In this document: positions 59,916 through 64,000 of the stretch, piece by piece
How the letters are laid out: each line of letters starts with the position of its first letter
How positions within the stretch are numbered: the first letter of the stretch is position 1
Source of the DNA: CAYZJV01 sp964478945
GTDB lineage: Bacteria > Spirochaetota > Spirochaetia > Sphaerochaetales > Sphaerochaetaceae
Direction of reading: 5' to 3'
NCBI GenBank assembly: GCA_964478945.1
Contig: CAYZJV010000007.1
Coordinates: 7,098-71,097 of the forward strand
Length of the DNA stretch: 64,000 nucleotides
The notes under the pieces: model-generated
Told to the model about the DNA's origin: nothing
What the model saw: only the letters and a program-made list of their open reading frames with translations
The model's database searches: none
Made by a program: the position numbers and the translations under genes

Positions 59916-61532
59916 TCACGCCTTTCGATAGAGGCGGGGAAGAAAGATCATTCCCACGACAAACAGTGCGACCGCACCAATCCAAGCCACCACCGCATTG
60001 AGGAACAAGCCTCCGAGCAGGAATCCCACCAAAGAACAAACGGCAACGAACAGAGCATACGGCATTTGCGTTCCCACGTGTTCCAAGTGGGGGCAACTGG
60101 CCCCTGTGGAGGAAAGGATCGTGGTATCGGAGATGGGTGACGAGTGGTCTCCGAACACCGAACCACCGAGTACAGCACTCACTCCAAGGAACATCGCATG
60201 CGACATCCCCTCGACCGAAAGACCCTTTGCTTGTGCGAGACCAGCGACAATTGGCATGGTGATCGGAATCATGATGGCGAAAGTACCCCAAGAAGTACCG
60301 GTTGAAAAGGCGATCAACGCCGAAAGTGCAAATACGATCATCGGAACGAGGGCAAGCGGGAAGCCACCAGACACCACCGCTTCGGAAAGGAATGAAGCGA
60401 GACCAAGTCCTCCATCTTCAGGAGCCGACTTGATGATGGTTCCTATGGACCATGCCATGGTAAGTATGAGCAAGGCCGGTACCATGGAACCGATCCCTTC
60501 CTTCAATGCTTCCGAGGCCTCCTTGATGGAGAACAGCTTTCGCGCGAAGTAGTAGATGATTGTGATGGTCAATGTGAAGATCACCGCATAGAAAAGTGCG
60601 TAGGAGGCATCCGTATTGGCAAACGCATCACCGAGCGACATGCTCGCCATCGCCTGTCCCATCGAGGTGACCGTTTCACCATCGATAGCACCCATCCAGG
60701 TCGTCACCGGGAAAAACACCACCGCAACAACGATGAGTACAACGATCGGAAGGATCATATCCAATGCGATCGCACGATCCTTACCCCCGATCTCGGCAAC
60801 TTCTCCGGGGGCATCCCCATACGCCTGGTTGTACAGGCTACCGGTGGTCTCATGGTACCGGTTCGAAGCCGCCATGGGACCGAAATCACGATTGGTAAGA
60901 ATGATGGTCAACACCATGATGATGGTGAGCAATGCGTACAGATTGTAGGGAATCGATCTGATGAAGAATTCGAATTCAGTGATGCCCAATTGTCCGAAAC
61001 CCTCGGATCCCTTCACGATCGACATCACCGTGATCACCCAACTCGACACCGGAGCGATGATGCACACAGGAGCAGCGGTCGCATCCAGAATGTAGGCGAG
61101 CTTGGCACGGGGTACTCCATTCTTGTCACTGATCGGACGCATCACCGTACCTACAGCCAAACTGTTGAAATAATCGTCGATGAAAATGAGCAGACCAAAT
61201 ACCCAAGTCATGAGCATGCTGGCCTTTCCAGAACGAACATGTTGCGCGGCCCACTTGCCGAAGGCCTTGGTGGCTCCGGTTTTGGAAAGAAGTCCGACCA
61301 GACCTCCCAACAAGGCACAGAAAAGGAATATCCTGATATTCCAGCCATCATTGAGCGAACCGGCCACCACGTCGGAAAGGTTGACCAATGCGGCGAAGGG
61401 GTTTCCTCCCGCGACTATCAAGGTTCCGGAGAGGATACCGAGAAACAGTGAAATGACGACATCCTTGGTGATGAACGCCAAAGCAATGGTAAGTACCGGG
61501 GGAATGAGTCCCCAAATGCCAAAATCAGTCAT
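59916..61532 (-). CDS. nhaC: Na+/H+ antiporter, NhaC family
   Basis: 538 residues, 12 or so helices. It exports Na+ in exchange for protons, or swaps related organic ions. Family motifs include LFIDDYFNSLAVGTVMRPI, ILDATAAPVCIIAPVSSW and SVFGDHSSPISDTTILSS. ATG 61532 has CAGGAG at good spacing. Upstream lie an extended -10 (TGGTATGCT near 61582-61590) and a 16-bp perfect palindrome. It would cooperate with the H+-pyrophosphatase and Na+-driven TRAP uptake in ion balance. Confidence 0.92.
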   Translation of the reverse strand: MTDFGIWGLIPPVLTIALAFITKDVVISLFLGILSGTLIVAGGNPFAALVNLSDVVAGSLNDGWNIRIFLFCALLGGLVGLLSKTGATKAFGKWAAQHVRSGKASMLMTWVFGLLIFIDDYFNSLAVGTVMRPISDKNGVPRAKLAYILDATAAPVCIIAPVSSWVITVMSIVKGSEGFGQLGITEFEFFIRSIPYNLYALLTIIMVLTIILTNRDFGPMAASNRYHETTGSLYNQAYGDAPGEVAEIGGKDRAIALDMILPIVVLIVVAVVFFPVTTWMGAIDGETVTSMGQAMASMSLGDAFANTDASYALFYAVIFTLTITIIYYFARKLFSIKEASEALKEGIGSMVPALLILTMAWSIGTIIKSAPEDGGLGLASFLSEAVVSGGFPLALVPMIVFALSALIAFSTGTSWGTFAIMIPITMPIVAGLAQAKGLSVEGMSHAMFLGVSAVLGGSVFGDHSSPISDTTILSSTGASCPHLEHVGTQMPYALFVAVCSLVGFLLGGLFLNAVVAWIGAVALFVVGMIFLPRLYRKA

Positions 61533-61549
61533 ATTGAATTCTCCTGGAG

Positions 61550-61565
61550 CATGCCCTAGGGCATG
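61550..61565. promoter_or_regulatory. Perfect 16-bp palindrome upstream of nhaC
   Basis: CATGCCCTAGGGCATG, no loop, between the -10 and the ribosome binding site of nhaC. A dyad without a loop suits a protein-binding operator better than a terminator. Confidence 0.55.
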
Positions 61566-61684
61566 AAAGGTTTCTACCGGGAGCATACCACACCCCATGC
61601 CGTTCGTACAGTAATTTATTTACAAATTGTGATCATACCACACAGATCAGTTATACAGATAACAGTATGAAATTTCATCGGGCG

Positions 61685-61710
61685 AAAAAAACCTCCCCCG
61701 AAGGGGAGGT
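61685..61710 (-). terminator. Rho-independent terminator after the outer-membrane barrel gene
   Basis: ACCTCCCC / GGGGAGGT (61691-61698 with 61703-61710), CGAA tetraloop, followed on the minus strand by seven T. Confidence 0.92.
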
Positions 61711-61731
61711 GCAAACCAATGGGAGAAATGA

Positions 61732-62991
61732 TTAACGACCGTCAACTCCCAGATTGAACCGGACGGTGAGGGCATCGACAGTCTTGTCGCCGATTTCGAC
61801 CCCCTTCTCCCTCCAGTAGTAGGAAGCATCGATATGGAACACCAGCAGATCCAGTCCGAGTCCAACCGAAAGGGCTCCACGATTCAATCCTGCCCTCACA
61901 TCGATCATGGAAAGCAGTTTCACTTCGGCTCCAGCCTTCAGATAATTCCAGTAGGCATCCTCATCGGTCTCCATGGCCTCGAACATTCCGACCACATCGA
62001 CGAAGTCGAACGCGAGAGTCGGTCGTAGGATCTTTCCGAAACCACCAAGTTCCGGCATCCATCCGAAACCGAAGTCGAGAGACCAAGGAACAGTGACCGT
62101 GAATTCGGAGGTGGTAGCCTCAGGAGCTTCATCGGTATAGACCGCTTCCTGACCCACCATATCCATCATCTCGTTCACCCAAGCACCCGCTTCACTGTAC
62201 TTCTGCATCGTGTATTTGCCATTGAGATTCTTGGCAACAGCCGAAACACGGAGTCCAACGGGAAGATTCACATTCACACCGATATCGAAAGGAACGGCAT
62301 ATCCGGCGGCAAGTGCGGTATCACGCATCAAAGTCTGCCCAGGATCGGAACTCTCATCGGTGAACATCGTGATCAACCCTGGTGCACCAATTCCTTCGGT
62401 ATACGCCTTGTAGGTCGGCCGTACCGACGCACCGACATCGACGGAAAGCACCTCGGGCACGAAATCGAGTCGGAAACCGAATCCGACCGAAACCCCTGCA
62501 TTCACTTCAGCGAACAAGTTGGCATCGGTCCCCTTGTCATAGTTGTGCAACTGTTCTTGAATCTGCAAGCCCACTCCAAATCCACCACCGGTGAAGGAAG
62601 TTGCGATATCCGTGGTAAGCACATCCCCCTTCCCTCTATTCAGTGTGGAAAGAAACTCCAAACCCGCAACAGCTGGATCGGGCTCATTTCCATCAGCCAT
62701 ATCCTGGATGATCCCGGTATCGAGAATCTTCTGTGGATTGAACAGGGTGACTGAAACGGACGGAAGGTTCAAGCTGAATCTTCTCGAACCCAGATTGGCC
62801 GGGTTCATGAAGAACGCATCGGCACCGGCTGCGGTAGCGACACCAGCACCACCCATGGCCTCGGTGCGGGCACTAATGGGGCTGAACGTCACATTGGGAT
62901 AGAACAATTCTTCATCCTCGAAGAATGTCGTCGCGAACAGAGAGGAAGCGACAACACCCGTTATCAAAATGATTACCAGTAGCTTTTTCAT
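61732..62991 (-). CDS. Outer-membrane beta-barrel protein, TraF/UPF0164-like
   Basis: 419 residues. Signal peptide MKKLLVIILITGVVASSLFA, then SARTEAMGGAGVAT and FFMNPANLG, the conserved entry of FadL-like UPF0164/TraF-type barrels known from spirochaetes. Many amphipathic strands follow, and the chain ends VRFNLGVDGR. Likely an outer-membrane channel for hydrophobic or small solutes; the ligand is unknown. ATG 62991 follows GGAGGACAC. It is 13 bp downstream of the EF-hand protein gene. Confidence 0.85.
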   Translation of the reverse strand: MKKLLVIILITGVVASSLFATTFFEDEELFYPNVTFSPISARTEAMGGAGVATAAGADAFFMNPANLGSRRFSLNLPSVSVTLFNPQKILDTGIIQDMADGNEPDPAVAGLEFLSTLNRGKGDVLTTDIATSFTGGGFGVGLQIQEQLHNYDKGTDANLFAEVNAGVSVGFGFRLDFVPEVLSVDVGASVRPTYKAYTEGIGAPGLITMFTDESSDPGQTLMRDTALAAGYAVPFDIGVNVNLPVGLRVSAVAKNLNGKYTMQKYSEAGAWVNEMMDMVGQEAVYTDEAPEATTSEFTVTVPWSLDFGFGWMPELGGFGKILRPTLAFDFVDVVGMFEAMETDEDAYWNYLKAGAEVKLLSMIDVRAGLNRGALSVGLGLDLLVFHIDASYYWREKGVEIGDKTVDALTVRFNLGVDGR

Positions 62992-63004
62992 TGTGTCCTC
63001 CTTC

Positions 63005-64000
63005 CTACTCGGCCGCCATGTCGGCGAACGCATCTTCCAACATCTCGGTCAAGGCCGTGTTCTTCGGAATCGCACGCGAGATGTTCAAAATGGTATCCTT
63101 GATCTTGGTCCACTTGGTGGTATCACCGGTGAAGGTATCGAGGTTGGTTCCGATCGTTTCAAGATTGAAGTCGGCAAACTTCTCATTGAACAATGCTGTA
63201 GGATCGGCACTTTCATCATACGCTTCGACATATTCCTTGAGCGCTTGGATGAACAGGAAGAACTCATTATCGGCCAAAGGATTCGGTGTATACGCTCCAT
63301 CCAATAGAGTCTTACCGGAGGTGAATACCACACTCAATGCATAGTTGATCAGATCGGACAACTTCTTGGGATTTCTAATCGAGCCATCGACCTTTCTGAT
63401 GAGGCCGGGAGCCATGCTTTCATAAGCCCTGCGCATCACGCCATAGTCACGGATCATAATCTGCAATTCCGCAGTCTCGATGGTACCATTTTTATTGGTA
63501 TCCATGGCTGCCAACACAGGATCGAGTACAGGGATGACGTAATCACTGAGAATCTCATCGATAGGAGGATCTTCCCCCTCACGGCTTATCGCACGAGACC
63601 TGTCCTCGCCACCGGTGAAGGATGCGAGCAGATCGGCTACCGCCGATTCGAGTTCAACTGTGCCGGTAGGAGAGAGTGCCTTCACGACCTCGACCACCTG
63701 CATCGCCTCATCGACCAAAGCCAGAGCCTGTTCTTCCTCTTCCTCGGTTAGATCGTCACCACTTTTCAGCTTATCAATGATGGGATCGTCGGTAATCGAA
63801 ACAATCAGAGTCGCCACCAAGAGATCGGCTTCATTCTCGATCTCAATATCGATACCAAGTTCCGTCTCGATTTCAGCGATTCCATCGGACACTTTGGTAG
63901 GAATGTCTTCCGGAGCAACTGTCTTCGAGGTCAGATCCGTCTTCAAGGCTTCGATCTTGGCAGGGGATTCAAGCACTTCCGCCAACTCTTCCTTGGTCGA
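63005..64000 (-). CDS. EF-hand containing protein of unknown function (partial, 5' end beyond window)
   Basis: The frame is open to the window edge (332 codons seen, no start). Acidic, helix-rich chain. A canonical EF-hand loop DTNKNGTIETAE is encoded at 63467-63502 with calcium ligands at positions 1, 3, 5, 7 and Glu12. An acidic run (TEEEEEQ) and an SREGEDPP segment lie before it. The protein is probably secreted, judged from its partner, but the N-terminus is not visible. It is followed at 13 bp by the outer-membrane barrel, so the two are probably co-expressed. Confidence 0.8.
   Translation of the reverse strand, partial: STKEELAEVLESPAKIEALKTDLTSKTVAPEDIPTKVSDGIAEIETELGIDIEIENEADLLVATLIVSITDDPIIDKLKSGDDLTEEEEEQALALVDEAMQVVEVVKALSPTGTVELESAVADLLASFTGGEDRSRAISREGEDPPIDEILSDYVIPVLDPVLAAMDTNKNGTIETAELQIMIRDYGVMRRAYESMAPGLIRKVDGSIRNPKKLSDLINYALSVVFTSGKTLLDGAYTPNPLADNEFFLFIQALKEYVEAYDESADPTALFNEKFADFNLETIGTNLDTFTGDTTKWTKIKDTILNISRAIPKNTALTEMLEDAFADMAAE

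Overview
The window looks like the chromosome of an anaerobic, free-living spirochaete, most likely close to Sphaerochaeta. This is an inference from gene content: many sugar, carboxylate and amino-acid uptake systems, a TraF/UPF0164-like outer-membrane barrel, substrate-binding proteins whose signal peptides lack a lipobox cysteine, and an oxygen-defence set typical of anaerobes (superoxide reductase, rubrerythrin, ferritin, flavodoxin). No 16S rRNA is present to confirm it. There are 63 protein genes (two cut by the window edges) and one tRNA. I saw no transposase, phage gene, CRISPR array or obvious pseudogene.

Layout. 1-2560: end of a TRAP carboxylate transporter (dctP, dctQ) with a divergent IclR regulator and two IclR-type operators. 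2580-3982: infA, an Smr protein and a CBS-ACT protein. 4069-8766: a complete branched-chain amino-acid ABC transporter (livJHMGF). 9006-11313: a K+-independent H+-pyrophosphatase and tRNA-Arg(CCT). 11391-19641: a GNAT acetyltransferase, a small outer-membrane protein, a disulfide oxidoreductase, an ABC exporter with its NarL-type two-component system, a DUF3795 protein and a secreted protein. 19876-30828: a carbohydrate locus with a membrane-bound AraC regulator, a binding protein, two permeases, a second AraC regulator and, divergently, an alpha-L-fucosidase, CutC and an M81 peptidase. 30829-38752: a seven-gene operon joining a dehydrogenase, an FGGY kinase and a DhnA-type aldolase to a BMP-type ABC transporter.

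38886-48409 is a redox and stress island: a MerR regulator with a C-terminal cysteine cluster, a diferric-type ferredoxin, a rubredoxin-tailed protein, glutaredoxin, an orphan TctC binding protein, nitroreductase, Ogt, flavodoxin, pirin, desulfoferrodoxin, ferritin, a MarR regulator and an 825-residue four-domain persulfide enzyme. 48526-55724: an aldo/keto reductase, a YesM/YesN two-component pair and a second TRAP transporter (dctPQM). 55826-64000: rubrerythrin, a DnaQ-type exonuclease, L-cysteine desulfidase, mannose-6-phosphate isomerase, an NhaC antiporter and an outer-membrane barrel next to an EF-hand protein.

Recurring themes are: GC-rich hairpins placed between binding-protein genes and their permease genes; many good sigma-70 promoters with TTGAC-like -35 boxes and 17-bp spacers; and palindromic operator candidates in the divergent intergenic regions. 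The most interesting parts are the persulfide enzyme with its MarR operators, the seven-gene sugar or polyol operon, and a strong promoter at 43296-43324 that has no protein gene in front of it.
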